From contig JAFWII010000001.1 in the NCBI GenBank assembly GCA_017533785.1, positions 1 through 64,000 of the forward strand: 64,000 nucleotides of DNA, given 5' to 3'. The position numbers and the translations under genes were made by a program. The notes under the pieces are model-generated. The model had not been told where the DNA came from. It saw nothing but the letters and a program-made list of their open reading frames with translations, and made no database searches. Origin of the DNA: Erysipelotrichaceae bacterium. GTDB taxonomy: Bacteria; Bacillota_I; Bacilli_A; Erysipelotrichales; Erysipelotrichaceae. This document shows positions 19,572 through 28,498 of the stretch, in pieces. Within the stretch, counting starts at the first letter, position 1. Each line of letters begins with the position of its first letter.

Positions 19572-21135
19572 GGGCTAACCTCTGCCACAGTCCGGCACAG
19601 CAGAAAGAGATAAACAAGGAAGTAGTCAGTTCATCTATGACGTGTCCGGAAAGATAAGACGCGCCGAGTCCCATGCAGATCGCCATCATAAACAGAATAT
19701 TGATCATTTGCCATTTCTGTTTCTTATATCCGAGGATTAGTTTGACTGCCAGGAACAAAGCAACTACGATCCATGGCAGCATGATCAAAACAAATCCGAT
19801 CGGTCCGTAACTGAAGAACTGCTGTTTGAAATCCTGCTCAATGACGATCCCGCCGCGCATGAATGTACCGAATCCCATGCCAAAAGCTTTTTCCTTAGCG
19901 TTCAGAGGATCGTATTTGTATCTTGTAAATATATTCTCGATCTGTCTGCCTGATACTCTTTGCTCAAGCTCGTAATCCAGCATCAGATCTACCCAGAACT
20001 GCGGATCGTGATGATAATCATACCAGTCGGTATAATAGACCGGCGGCGTAACTCCTAAAAGATTGGCGTTGATCGCCAGATCTTCGAATACATAAGTATA
20101 ATAGTTGAACCATTCCTCGGAATAAGGAACAAGATTTTCTCCCTGCCGTTTGACATTGTCGCGCGCATCGGTACGGACCGAGTCCGTTTCGATCAATACA
20201 CCGTAATCCATTGCGTCGATCTGCTGGTTCTGATAAGCGGGACCGTATGGAATGACAGCTGTACACAAAACCGCCATAACGATGGTGTATATCATGAATA
20301 AGATATCTCTCTTTTCGATCTTCAGGATGCTGAGGATAAAAAGGATCATAAATACAGCGACCGGAACCAGAGCAGAACCGTAAGTCGCAACTCTCGTCGA
20401 AAGAATGATCATGGACAGGGAGTGGATCATAATCAGGATCCCCAGGCCGGCCTTTTCTTTTTTGTCTTTGGAACGCAGCAGGAAATAGTAAAGGAACGGT
20501 AACACCATCAGCATCAGAATGCCGATCGTGTTTCCTTCTTCGAAAAAGAATTTTGTCGCATATTTGCGCGGGTGATACATTTCCTCATCAAAAGGAAGAG
20601 AGAACCATGTGAGGAAGTTGGCGATTGTGTATCCCTGATATGTCGACCTGCCGAAAACAAACAGGTTGGAAATAAAGATCGGCAGCGCTGTCAGGCAGGA
20701 AGATGCAACCGTTACCTGTTTGACGAATTCCTCCCGAATCTCTGCCTTGTAGAATACATAAATATAGACCAGCGGGATCATCAGGGTCAGAGTATAGATC
20801 GTTTCGTCCAAGAAGGAGAAATACCAGTTTTCCGGGAGATAGAGCTTATACTGGAGTTCAGCGGCATTTCTGCAGTGCAGAAGATAGTAAACCCCGAAGA
20901 AAACAAGGTATGGAATAAAGACCTTCAGAACCGCGGCTTTCCTTTTCTCAAACAGAAAAAAGACGACAAGAACCGCAAGCGGAAGAACAACGAAGTCAAT
21001 GACCGTTGTCAGCCGCACAGGAACAGCTTCGCCGATGAGATAATCCAGCTCGATAAAAGGATGCAGAGCAAGGATGACGAAAAGAACCGGGAATACCAGC
21101 GAACGCAAACGATTCTTTTCAGCGGTCTTTTCCAT
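19564..21135 (-). CDS. O-antigen polymerase/ligase-like membrane protein (Wzy-type)
   Basis: A 523-residue polytopic protein with about ten to twelve hydrophobic segments. A large external loop (about residues 295-420) precedes the last helices, the layout of O-antigen ligase/polymerase proteins. Arginine in the STRVATYGSA segment and the large loop are the family's usual functional features. It probably joins lipid-linked repeat units delivered by the flippase encoded upstream. The ATG at 21135 is chosen because AGGAGAGAG precedes it and because the ORF's first ATG, at 21162, lies one base from a TATAAT and would not be on the transcript. Confidence 0.85.
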   Translation of the reverse strand: MEKTAEKNRLRSLVFPVLFVILALHPFIELDYLIGEAVPVRLTTVIDFVVLPLAVLVVFFLFEKRKAAVLKVFIPYLVFFGVYYLLHCRNAAELQYKLYLPENWYFSFLDETIYTLTLMIPLVYIYVFYKAEIREEFVKQVTVASSCLTALPIFISNLFVFGRSTYQGYTIANFLTWFSLPFDEEMYHPRKYATKFFFEEGNTIGILMLMVLPFLYYFLLRSKDKKEKAGLGILIMIHSLSMIILSTRVATYGSALVPVAVFMILFILSILKIEKRDILFMIYTIVMAVLCTAVIPYGPAYQNQQIDAMDYGVLIETDSVRTDARDNVKRQGENLVPYSEEWFNYYTYVFEDLAINANLLGVTPPVYYTDWYDYHHDPQFWVDLMLDYELEQRVSGRQIENIFTRYKYDPLNAKEKAFGMGFGTFMRGGIVIEQDFKQQFFSYGPIGFVLIMLPWIVVALFLAVKLILGYKKQKWQMINILFMMAICMGLGASYLSGHVIDELTTSLFISFCCAGLWQRLAHE

Positions 21136-21163
21136 ACTCTCTCTCCTGTTCTCTGTCCGCATG

Positions 21164-21192
21164 ATTATAGCGGCTTTTATGCTGTTTGTGAA
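21164..21192 (-). promoter_or_regulatory. Putative internal promoter before the polymerase gene
   Basis: Minus strand TTCACA (21192-21187) and TATAAT (21169-21164) are 17 bases apart, close to sigma-A consensus. Transcription would begin near 21157, leaving about 22 bases of leader with an AGGAGA site before the ATG at 21135. It would allow the polymerase and two GT genes to be expressed apart from the upstream half of the operon. Confidence 0.6.
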
Positions 21193-21199
21193 ACTGTGC

Positions 21200-23428
21200 C
21201 TATTTGATAATACTGTCTAGTAGGATGTGGTAAGTCTTGCGGACTCCCTCGCAGACTGTATCGATCGTCAGGCTCTTTCCCTCTTTATCGAAACGCGGAT
21301 GAAGATCACAGCGTTTTGTGCCCTGATACTGCTTGCCGGAGTAGAAACGTCCGAGCAGCTGGACATCTCCGGTAGCACGGTCGATCAGGATAAGCTTGCT
21401 CTTACAGGTATAGTCCGGATATGTATCTGTAACGATATAACGCTCTTTATACACGGTCGGATGACCGTCATCGACCAGCAGTTCATGATTGAACGGGGTT
21501 TCGTTGCCCTCAAGATCGATGTAGGCGTAGCCGTCTGTTCCGTCTTTCCTGCGCAGATAACCGAAAAGCAGCTCATTGTTGATCCAGCACATATGAGAAA
21601 CCATTCCGTTATTTGCCAGAACTTTGAGCTCCTTGGTCTCAAGGTTCATCAGCATCAGCCGGGTAGTCTTCTTCCCGTCGTTGAAATAGCGGTGCAGGAA
21701 GATCACGTTGCGAGAATCCGGCGACAGGTCAAGGTGGTTGACTTTATGGATGGCTGTCTTGCTGTTTTCTTCCTGTTCGAATTCCTTGATCTTTTGGAGC
21801 GAAATAAACAGCGACCCCCTGTTTTTCTCCATATCGAGATAATAGATGCCATCCTCGCTGTCTTCCGGAAGCGTCTCGTACGGAAGATTGAAATAACCGT
21901 AATCCGGTCTCAGCTTCGCCAGACGCGAGAAATTCAGGGTCAGGGCAAAGCCGTCCGGAGAAACGGTATAGACCGGCAGCTCATAGATCTTTTCTTCTCC
22001 GGTCGACAAAGTAATTCTTTTTGAACGATAGTGTTTTCCGTCGAAAAAGTTATGAACGATCTGGTCGTCGTTTAGCCAGGTAGCCATAGACCCTTGCTGC
22101 CAGTTCCAGGTATTCGTCTCTGATACTTTTACGCCATCTACGAGTATGTCGATCGGCTGCTTCAGATCGAGCGATGTACTGTTAACCCGGTGCAGTAGGC
22201 TTTTTCCGTACGCGACACAAGGCTTATCATAATACCCGAAGAAGGTCGTGCCTTCCTGAATAAGAGGAGCGGCCTGAACGCCATCGCTCAAAAGAACTTT
22301 CGGATCGTTCCGGGTCTTAATGTATTTGGCGTGGAAATGATATTTTTCGTACAGCTTGTTCAGAGAAGGACTGTTGAGAACGTAATTCTTCACTGTCTGT
22401 TTTAGAGAACCATAGAGCCGCTTATGATAAAGCTTCTGATAATTCCTATGAGAGTTCTTCTCATCCAATAAGCCGGCTTTTTGTTTGCGGATGACTGCAT
22501 TATCGTTTTGATAATGATCATTCATCTTCAGGATCCCGTCTTTATAAGGGATCAGTTCTTTCAGAAAGCTGTAAAGGAGTTCGTATTTCTGTTCCTTTTC
22601 GGCAGGTTCTGCCTTGATGTCGTCTATCTTGTAATAAACGGAGTAGAACGTTTCAAATAAACGATAGGCAAAAATGTCGCTATCGATCGTACACTGACTT
22701 ACGATTTCTTTAAACACTGTTACAAACGCATCTACTACGGTCGGCTTGAGATCGGTCCTCGTATTTCCTGCGCGGTTGATCAGATAATAGGAAAGCGGTT
22801 GTTCGCAATAAACGACAGTGTCGACCCGATTCAAAGTATAGAAATACAGAAGATTGTCGGTATAACTCACTTTATGCGGGAACCGGATATTCTTAACAAT
22901 TTCCAGAGGATAGAGCTTGGAATGCGGAGAAGGTTCCAGGAAATAAAGCCCGGCAAATTCCTTCTCACTCTTTTTGTATAGATGTCCGTCCTCGAGGACG
23001 CCGAAATCGGGATTATAGGATTTATCGAATTTGACTTCATTATTGTCACTGAAAACGAGATTTTTCGATCCGACGACAAGATCGGCTCCCGTATTCTCCT
23101 GATAGGAGACTAAAGTGCTAACAGCTTTTGGATCAAGATAATCATCCGGATCACATATCAGAATGTAATCGGCATCGCTCTTCTGAAACACAAGCTCAAG
23201 CACGGAGCCATATCCGCCGTTTTCTTTAATGATCGGCACGATACGCGGGTCTTTGGCTGCATACTCATCGATAATCATCTGCGAGTTGTCGGGAGTTCCG
23301 TCATTCACGACGAGCACGTCAAAAAATGGATAATCCTGCCGCAGGCAGGAATCCAGACATTTGGCAATATATTGTTCGACGTTATATGTTGGGACGATGA
23401 TCGATACTTTTTTCATTCCGATAGTCAC
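21200..23428 (-). CDS. GT2 fused to a beta-propeller-like C-terminal domain
   Basis: A 742-residue two-part protein. Residues 1 to about 330 are a GT2 domain with SIIVPTYNVEQYI, NDGTPDNSQ, the GGYGSVLEL loop and CDPDDYL metal site. Residues about 365-742 consist of repeated four-strand-like segments (for example DLSPDSRNVIFLHRY, LMLMNLETKELKVL, LILIDRATGDVQLL) like TolB/WD-type propeller blades, preceded by FFGYYDKPC. The propeller may bind the growing glycan or a partner protein. The frame opens with a GTG (23428) overlapping the upstream stop; an ATG four codons on (23416) is also possible. The GT call is firm; the propeller is inferred from strand repeats. Confidence 0.85.
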   Translation of the reverse strand: MTIGMKKVSIIVPTYNVEQYIAKCLDSCLRQDYPFFDVLVVNDGTPDNSQMIIDEYAAKDPRIVPIIKENGGYGSVLELVFQKSDADYILICDPDDYLDPKAVSTLVSYQENTGADLVVGSKNLVFSDNNEVKFDKSYNPDFGVLEDGHLYKKSEKEFAGLYFLEPSPHSKLYPLEIVKNIRFPHKVSYTDNLLYFYTLNRVDTVVYCEQPLSYYLINRAGNTRTDLKPTVVDAFVTVFKEIVSQCTIDSDIFAYRLFETFYSVYYKIDDIKAEPAEKEQKYELLYSFLKELIPYKDGILKMNDHYQNDNAVIRKQKAGLLDEKNSHRNYQKLYHKRLYGSLKQTVKNYVLNSPSLNKLYEKYHFHAKYIKTRNDPKVLLSDGVQAAPLIQEGTTFFGYYDKPCVAYGKSLLHRVNSTSLDLKQPIDILVDGVKVSETNTWNWQQGSMATWLNDDQIVHNFFDGKHYRSKRITLSTGEEKIYELPVYTVSPDGFALTLNFSRLAKLRPDYGYFNLPYETLPEDSEDGIYYLDMEKNRGSLFISLQKIKEFEQEENSKTAIHKVNHLDLSPDSRNVIFLHRYFNDGKKTTRLMLMNLETKELKVLANNGMVSHMCWINNELLFGYLRRKDGTDGYAYIDLEGNETPFNHELLVDDGHPTVYKERYIVTDTYPDYTCKSKLILIDRATGDVQLLGRFYSGKQYQGTKRCDLHPRFDKEGKSLTIDTVCEGVRKTYHILLDSIIK

Positions 23429-23841
23429 GATTTTTTAAACTTGATAATTAGGAAAATGATCAAAAGGATTATGAGAACGACAGCGATAACTGCGAACCAG
23501 GGGAATTTCTTCTCCTTCGGTTCCTCGATCTCGATATACTCCTTCTTGTTGTTTTCGTCTTCTTTTGGTTCGGGTTCGCTTTCCTTTTCTTCCTCTACAG
23601 GAACAACGGGTTCCGGCTCGACTTTCTCCGGCAGTTCAAGTTTGATCTCTTCCTTTGGGAAAACGTTGATTTCGGTAAGATCCGGAACGTCTTCGATCTC
23701 TTCAACGTTGTCAGGTTTGATCTCCGGGAGAGAACGCAGTCCCGTTCCTTGTGTGGGCTGGAGTGTCAGCAGAGTTCCGCAGTTGCAGCAGTACTTTGCA
23801 TCATCGGGGTTTTCTTTCCCGCAGTCACGGCAATACAGCAT
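23425..23841 (-). CDS. Zinc-ribbon, tail-anchored membrane protein
   Basis: A 138-residue protein of unknown role. The N-terminus is a zinc ribbon with C4-x2-C7 and C18-x2-C21. Residues about 30-110 are a low-complexity, strongly acidic Pro/Glu-rich linker. Residues about 113-133 are a single hydrophobic helix followed by a basic tail (KFKKS), which predicts a cytosolic zinc ribbon tethered to the membrane by its C-terminus. It is set inside the operon with one base after the epimerase stop, its own GGGAGG site, and a four-base overlap with the next gene. It may scaffold biosynthetic enzymes at the membrane, but that is speculation. Confidence 0.85.
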   Translation of the reverse strand: MLYCRDCGKENPDDAKYCCNCGTLLTLQPTQGTGLRSLPEIKPDNVEEIEDVPDLTEINVFPKEEIKLELPEKVEPEPVVPVEEEKESEPEPKEDENNKKEYIEIEEPKEKKFPWFAVIAVVLIILLIIFLIIKFKKS

Positions 23842-23842
23842 T

Positions 23843-24820
23843 TTAACAGCCTCCCTTATACCACTCTATAAAGCGGTGAATACCTTCCTTAAAACTGATT
23901 TGCGGCTCGTAGCCGAGTACTTCCCTGGCATGCGAATAGTCACTGTATGTTCTTTTCACGTCACCCGGCTGCATAGGAAGTTGCTGGATTATCGGATCAA
24001 CACCGAGTTCTTCGCCTATTACGTAGATCATGTCTTTCAGTGAGATCGGATGAGAACCGCCTAAATTAAAGATATCATAAACATCTGAATGGCTGAGGAC
24101 GTAGCGCAGAGATCTCACGGTGCCGTCAACGATATCGTCGACATACGTGTAATCCCGGCTGGTCGTACCGTCTCCGAACATCGGAATCGGCTTGTTTTCA
24201 CACATCAGTTTTGTGAATTTGTGGATCGCCAGATCCGGACGCTGACGGGGACCGAAAACGGTGAAATAGCGTAGGCAATGGATATCCATATTGAAAAGCT
24301 TGTGGTAGGTATGGCAAAGCAGTTCCCCTGCTTTCTTTGTAGCGGCGTAGGGAGAGATCGGATGATCGACCCTATCCTTTTCGCTGAACGGCACTTTTTC
24401 ATTGTTGCCATATACAGATGAAGAAGAAATAAAGACAAGCTTATGTTTGTCAAATTCACGCATAACCTCAAGAATGTTCATCAATCCGTTGATGTTAACG
24501 TCAACATATAGCTCGGGATCCTCAATTGAAGGCCTTACTCCTGCCATAGCAGCCCAGGAGATCACTGCATCGATGTCGTTTTCTCTGAAGATGCTGCGCA
24601 GACACTCTTTGTCACGGATATCTCCGCGAACGAGGGAAACGCTTCTCCCCAGTTCTTCTGCCAGTTCGTTGATTTCTGCCACATTCTTTTCTTTTCGCGC
24701 GGGATCGTAATACGAGTTGAAATTATCAATAATGACGATGTCATCGCCTTCTTTGAGCAATCGTTTTGCGCAGGTCGAGCCGATGAAGCCGGCACCGCCG
24801 GTACACAGGATCTTAGCCAT
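23843..24820 (-). CDS. NAD-dependent epimerase, UDP-glucuronate 4-epimerase-like
   Basis: A 325-residue extended SDR. It has GGAGFIGST, the IIDNFNSYYDP segment typical of UDP-glucuronate epimerases, WAAMAGVRPSIEDP, the SSSSVYG strand and catalytic YAATK. RYFTVFGPRQRPDLAI is another signature of the UDP-GlcA/UDP-GalA group. With Ugd at 15251-16417 it would give UDP-galacturonate, fitting the pectate-lyase-like protein at 44636-46582. It overlaps the preceding GT2 gene by eight bases. Activity on UDP-N-acetyl sugars cannot be excluded. Confidence 0.88.
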   Translation of the reverse strand: MAKILCTGGAGFIGSTCAKRLLKEGDDIVIIDNFNSYYDPARKEKNVAEINELAEELGRSVSLVRGDIRDKECLRSIFRENDIDAVISWAAMAGVRPSIEDPELYVDVNINGLMNILEVMREFDKHKLVFISSSSVYGNNEKVPFSEKDRVDHPISPYAATKKAGELLCHTYHKLFNMDIHCLRYFTVFGPRQRPDLAIHKFTKLMCENKPIPMFGDGTTSRDYTYVDDIVDGTVRSLRYVLSHSDVYDIFNLGGSHPISLKDMIYVIGEELGVDPIIQQLPMQPGDVKRTYSDYSHAREVLGYEPQISFKEGIHRFIEWYKGGC

Positions 24821-25790
24821 GGCCGGCCTCCTTTCTGGAACGATATTTATAATATAATTTTAGCATTGTCTTATTCAGATATACAGAATCGTCGCGAGCT
24901 TCCTTGATGGGATACTTCTTTGGATTTGAACCGAAATACTTCTTTTTGAATGCAAAAATATCATCAATGAATTCGTTAACAAAATCGCTGTCAGTCAGTT
25001 TGACTGCTTTGCGCAGGGACTGGATCATGTTGATGGAAAGCAGATAATTCAGTTCTTCCTTATACTGTTCGAACATGTTGTTCTTTTTGAAACCGCTGAC
25101 AACGATCTCGCCGATTTTGAGGATATCCCGCACCTTTCTGTCGATCTGCCGGGTAATGTTCCCTTTGCGGTCTACGATATAACGATACAGGGGTTCGTTC
25201 AGGTAACTGATCTTATTTGCGAAAGCAAGCAGGAAGGGTGTTGTTCCGAGATCCTGATGACGAAGACCAAACGGGTATTCAAGTCCGTGCTCGGTAAACA
25301 GAGATGTTCTGTACAGTTTGTTCCAAGCTGCATTCGGTGTATAAGCCAGAAGCTCTGGTTTGTCTTTCAGAGAATAGCAGCCGCTGAACGCGAGCGGAAT
25401 CACTTCGGTGCTGTTGTTTTCGGAATAGACCTGAGTATATGAGAATACTACAAGGTCGCTCCCGTCATCTTTGATCGTTTTCAGGGATTTTTCGCACATA
25501 TCCGGTTCGCACTGATCATCCCCGTCTATGAACATAACAAAAGGTGCAGTAACATATTTCATCCCGAAATTGCGGGCATCACTAAGCCCGCCGTTCTTCT
25601 TCAATAGCGGAACAAAACGAGTGTCTTCCGCTGCATATCTGTCAATGATTGCCTGGGAACCGTCTGTGGAACCATCATTTACGCACAGGATACGAATATC
25701 TTTGAAAGACTGCTCTTTGAGAGAACGCAGACAGGCATCCACGCAGTTTTCAACATTATAAATCGGAACTACTACATCGATCTCAGCCAT
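24813..25790 (-). CDS. Glycosyltransferase family 2
   Basis: A 325-residue GT-A glycosyltransferase, starting at the methionine just before the first strand (IDVVVPIYNVENCV). It has NDGSTDGSQ, the GGLSDARNFG loop and a variant metal site DGDD in place of the usual DSDD. It sits second in the wzx-wzy operon, overlapping the flippase stop by eight bases and the epimerase start by eight bases. The donor is unknown. Confidence 0.92.
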   Translation of the reverse strand: MAEIDVVVPIYNVENCVDACLRSLKEQSFKDIRILCVNDGSTDGSQAIIDRYAAEDTRFVPLLKKNGGLSDARNFGMKYVTAPFVMFIDGDDQCEPDMCEKSLKTIKDDGSDLVVFSYTQVYSENNSTEVIPLAFSGCYSLKDKPELLAYTPNAAWNKLYRTSLFTEHGLEYPFGLRHQDLGTTPFLLAFANKISYLNEPLYRYIVDRKGNITRQIDRKVRDILKIGEIVVSGFKKNNMFEQYKEELNYLLSINMIQSLRKAVKLTDSDFVNEFIDDIFAFKKKYFGSNPKKYPIKEARDDSVYLNKTMLKLYYKYRSRKEAGHG

Positions 25791-27237
25791 TGTTTCTCCT
25801 CAGCAGTTTGCCAAGCAAACTGGTAAATAATTCTTCCTTGAGCAGGATAAGTGTTAACGCGTAGATAAGAACACCGCCGCCTGCTTGAACGACATTTGTC
25901 AGGATCCGTGCACCCATAACATTTCCGATCAGGAAAACATATACGCTCATTAAGGCACCGGCCAGCAAGTAGATCAGGATGCTCCGGTCAACAGAAAGCT
26001 TCAGGTCATTGCGGACAAAGTTATACTGCACCAATGTAACGGTCAATTCTGCTATACAGGATGCAACCGCAGCACCGTATCCGAGGAACCTTGGTATCAG
26101 GAAAAGATTCAAGAAGAAATTGACGACAGCACCTGAAATAACGGAGGTCGTATACTCTTTTGTTCTTCCGGTCGGTACCAGAAACTGCGTTCCGAAAACA
26201 TTCGACAGCGCAATGAAAAACAGGATCGGTGAGGAGATCTGAACAAGCCGGATCATTTCTGGGACGACATTCGGTGACCTTCTGAGATACCATGGGAAAA
26301 AAGCCGGAGAAACGAAGACCATCGCAAGTACCATCGGGATGCTGAGCGCACAGGCGATCTTGAAAGTTGTTCCAATATAGCCGATCGCCTTTTCTCTGCC
26401 GCCTTCATCGTTATAGAAGACATTTGTTACGCGTGGCAACATTACCGCGCCGATAGAAGTAATGAACTGCAGGAACATTTTTACAAAGCTTTGTGCAGTC
26501 TTGTACAGGTTCAGACTTTGCATATTGCCGCCGATAAAACCGAGCATCGACTGATCCAGCAGAGTATAAACATTAATTGCAATGGTTGGAATAAACAGTG
26601 CGACAGTCCCTCTGAAATGATTCCTATAGGCGTCCTTAAGTGAGAACGGGACCCTTGTAATATACTTTTTCAGCCGGCTGAACATTGCCAGTGAGCCAAG
26701 CAGCTCGGTACCGGTTATGATAACGGTATAAATGACCAGATCTTCCGGGCTCTTAATAAAGAGCAGAAGCAAGCCGACAGAACAGATACGGACCAATGTG
26801 TTCCGGATACTGGCGATCTTGAAGTCTTCAATACCGTAATAGAACCAACTGATGTCGATCGCTGAAGCAAGGATATTAATGAAAAAGATCCAATAGATAA
26901 GCGTGTTTTCTCTGACGGCTACTAGGATATACAGAGCATAGAACGCCGAAACGATGACCATGTTGGCAAACTGCATGAAAAGGATCTCGAAAAATGTGCG
27001 CGAAAGATTCTCTTTATCGTTGCGTACTTTTGCGATTTGCCGGTTGCCATATACGTTTACGCCAAGAACACCGAAAAGAATGAACCAGGACGAGATGTTG
27101 CCTGCGAAGTCCGAGATACCGATTGTCGCTGCGCCTATAGTTGCCTGCAGGAACGGAACGGTGATCACAGGCAGGATCACACGTACGAGCTGGTACAGAA
27201 TGCTATATATGTAGTTTATTAACAGTTTTTTGTCCAT
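25783..27237 (-). CDS. Oligosaccharide flippase (Wzx/MOP family)
   Basis: A 484-residue protein with twelve to fourteen predicted helices and the usual Wzx start (NYIYSILYQLVRVILPVITV) with a conserved early proline and charged residues. It would flip undecaprenyl-linked repeat units across the membrane for the Wzy-like protein encoded downstream. The ATG at 27237 is chosen because a TATAAT ends seven bases upstream and the extra N-terminal codons of the longer frame would be untranscribed and polar. It is the first gene of the wzx-wzy operon. A second, only distantly similar flippase is at 54552-56036. Confidence 0.92.
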   Translation of the reverse strand: MDKKLLINYIYSILYQLVRVILPVITVPFLQATIGAATIGISDFAGNISSWFILFGVLGVNVYGNRQIAKVRNDKENLSRTFFEILFMQFANMVIVSAFYALYILVAVRENTLIYWIFFINILASAIDISWFYYGIEDFKIASIRNTLVRICSVGLLLLFIKSPEDLVIYTVIITGTELLGSLAMFSRLKKYITRVPFSLKDAYRNHFRGTVALFIPTIAINVYTLLDQSMLGFIGGNMQSLNLYKTAQSFVKMFLQFITSIGAVMLPRVTNVFYNDEGGREKAIGYIGTTFKIACALSIPMVLAMVFVSPAFFPWYLRRSPNVVPEMIRLVQISSPILFFIALSNVFGTQFLVPTGRTKEYTTSVISGAVVNFFLNLFLIPRFLGYGAAVASCIAELTVTLVQYNFVRNDLKLSVDRSILIYLLAGALMSVYVFLIGNVMGARILTNVVQAGGGVLIYALTLILLKEELFTSLLGKLLRRNNG

Positions 27238-27244
27238 CCTTACA

Positions 27245-27250
27245 ATTATA
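27245..27250 (-). promoter_or_regulatory. Putative -10 box giving a leaderless mRNA (flippase operon)
   Basis: A perfect TATAAT on the minus strand ends seven bases before the ATG at 27237, so the predicted start of transcription coincides with the start codon. No usable ribosome binding site precedes it (AAGG abuts the ATG). The -35 is poor (TTCCAT at 18 bases). Confidence 0.5.
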
Positions 27251-27393
27251 CGATATTTTGTTATCTCAATGGAATAACAGAGAAATCCCAAAGCAATCCG
27301 TCAAGATGTAATCGATCGTTTATGCTGCTTGTGTTATAGATCTTCGTGTGTCGGGAAGCATTAATCTGTTATATTGAAAACGGAGAATCGAAA

Positions 27394-28395
27394 ATGACCG
27401 AAAACAAAAATAATCCCCTTGTTAGCATTGTTGTGCCAATCTATAATTCCGAGAAATATCTAAATCAATGTATCGAATCGATTGTGAACCAAACATACAA
27501 AAGAATCGAAATTCTTTTGATTGATGACGGTTCAACGGACAACAGCTATTACGTATGTGAAAAATGGCAAAAAAGCGATAATAGGATTAAGCTGATTCGA
27601 AAAGAAAACGATGGGCCTTCGGTTACGCGGAATCTTGGTACATCGAAATCTTCCGGCGATTACGTTTTGTATATCGACTCAGATGACTGGGTTTCTCCGG
27701 CGTTGGTTGAAACGGTCGTCAATGCAGCCACAAAGAAAAAGGCGGATATGGTGGTGTTTCGGTTCGTAATGGTCAATGAAGATGGAAATCAAAAGAAAAT
27801 GAAGTCGGAGCCATTCGAAAAATTGCTTTCCTCTGAAGAGTGTTTAGAGATGTTGCTTAATCGAAAAGCAATCACCAATCATCCTTGGAGATATCTCTAT
27901 TCAAAACGAATCGCTTTAAAAATCGATTTCCCAAAAAACAGAGTATATGAAGATATGTTTGCCACTTACAGAAGAATAGTGGAAGCTGAGGCAATCTATT
28001 GTATAAACGATGAATTGTACTATTACAGAGAAAATCCTTCCGGCATCTACAGAACTTTTTCCTTTAGTTCGATGAATGATTTGATTGACGGAACTTGTGA
28101 ACGCTGTAGTTATATATGCAATAACTATCCCGGATTAAAGACTATTGCGCTTTACGATAAAGAATACAGGCTGGTCCGTGTATTCAACAGGTTATTAAAA
28201 CAGGGAATAACAAAAAGATTTACAGCAGAATACAAAAGCACTAAAGACAGAATATGTTCGGAGATTAGGGATTTGCCTGTTGACCCCAAGTTAGATGAAT
28301 CTACAAAGAAAGAGATAACGGTTCTACAAAAGCATCCAGGATTCGCAGAGCTGTATTGCTATTTGTTGTTCATTAAAAGGTTTATCCATAAATAG
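27394..28395 (+). CDS. Glycosyltransferase family 2 (lone, A+T-rich)
   Basis: A 333-residue GT-A glycosyltransferase with SIVVPIYNSEKYL, IDDGSTDNS, a GPSVTRNLG loop and the DSDDW metal site. The ATG at 27394 has GGAG at 382-385 of the 27,000s, so it uses a normal leader; a TATATT lies at 27370-27375. It stands alone on the plus strand between two minus-strand operons and is followed by its own terminator. By eye it is richer in A+T (AAA, AAT and GAT codons) than the genes right of 47 kb. This suggests separate acquisition, possibly as a side-chain transferase. Confidence 0.92.
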   Translation: MTENKNNPLVSIVVPIYNSEKYLNQCIESIVNQTYKRIEILLIDDGSTDNSYYVCEKWQKSDNRIKLIRKENDGPSVTRNLGTSKSSGDYVLYIDSDDWVSPALVETVVNAATKKKADMVVFRFVMVNEDGNQKKMKSEPFEKLLSSEECLEMLLNRKAITNHPWRYLYSKRIALKIDFPKNRVYEDMFATYRRIVEAEAIYCINDELYYYRENPSGIYRTFSFSSMNDLIDGTCERCSYICNNYPGLKTIALYDKEYRLVRVFNRLLKQGITKRFTAEYKSTKDRICSEIRDLPVDPKLDESTKKEITVLQKHPGFAELYCYLLFIKRFIHK

Positions 28396-28401
28396 GCATC
28401 G

Positions 28402-28433
28402 AAAAAACCGGCAGCGCAAGCAGGCCGGTTTTT
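28402..28433. terminator. Bidirectional rho-independent terminator
   Basis: An 8-bp stem (AAACCGGC 28405-28412 with GCCGGTTT 28424-28431) with an 11-base loop is flanked by six As on the left and extra Ts on the right. It serves the plus-strand GT2 ending at 28395 and the minus-strand teichoic-type operon ending at 28499. Confidence 0.88.
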
Positions 28434-28498
28434 GATTCTATAAACTAAGACGGGTATTTCGCGAAGAGATCATTATCATCCGCAAAAAGTTGCTGTAG

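Noticed and set aside
21136-21162. Upstream ATG (21162) as start of the Wzy-like gene
   Set aside because: It lies one base from a TATAAT with a good -35, so it would precede the transcript; AGGAGAGAG supports the ATG at 21135.
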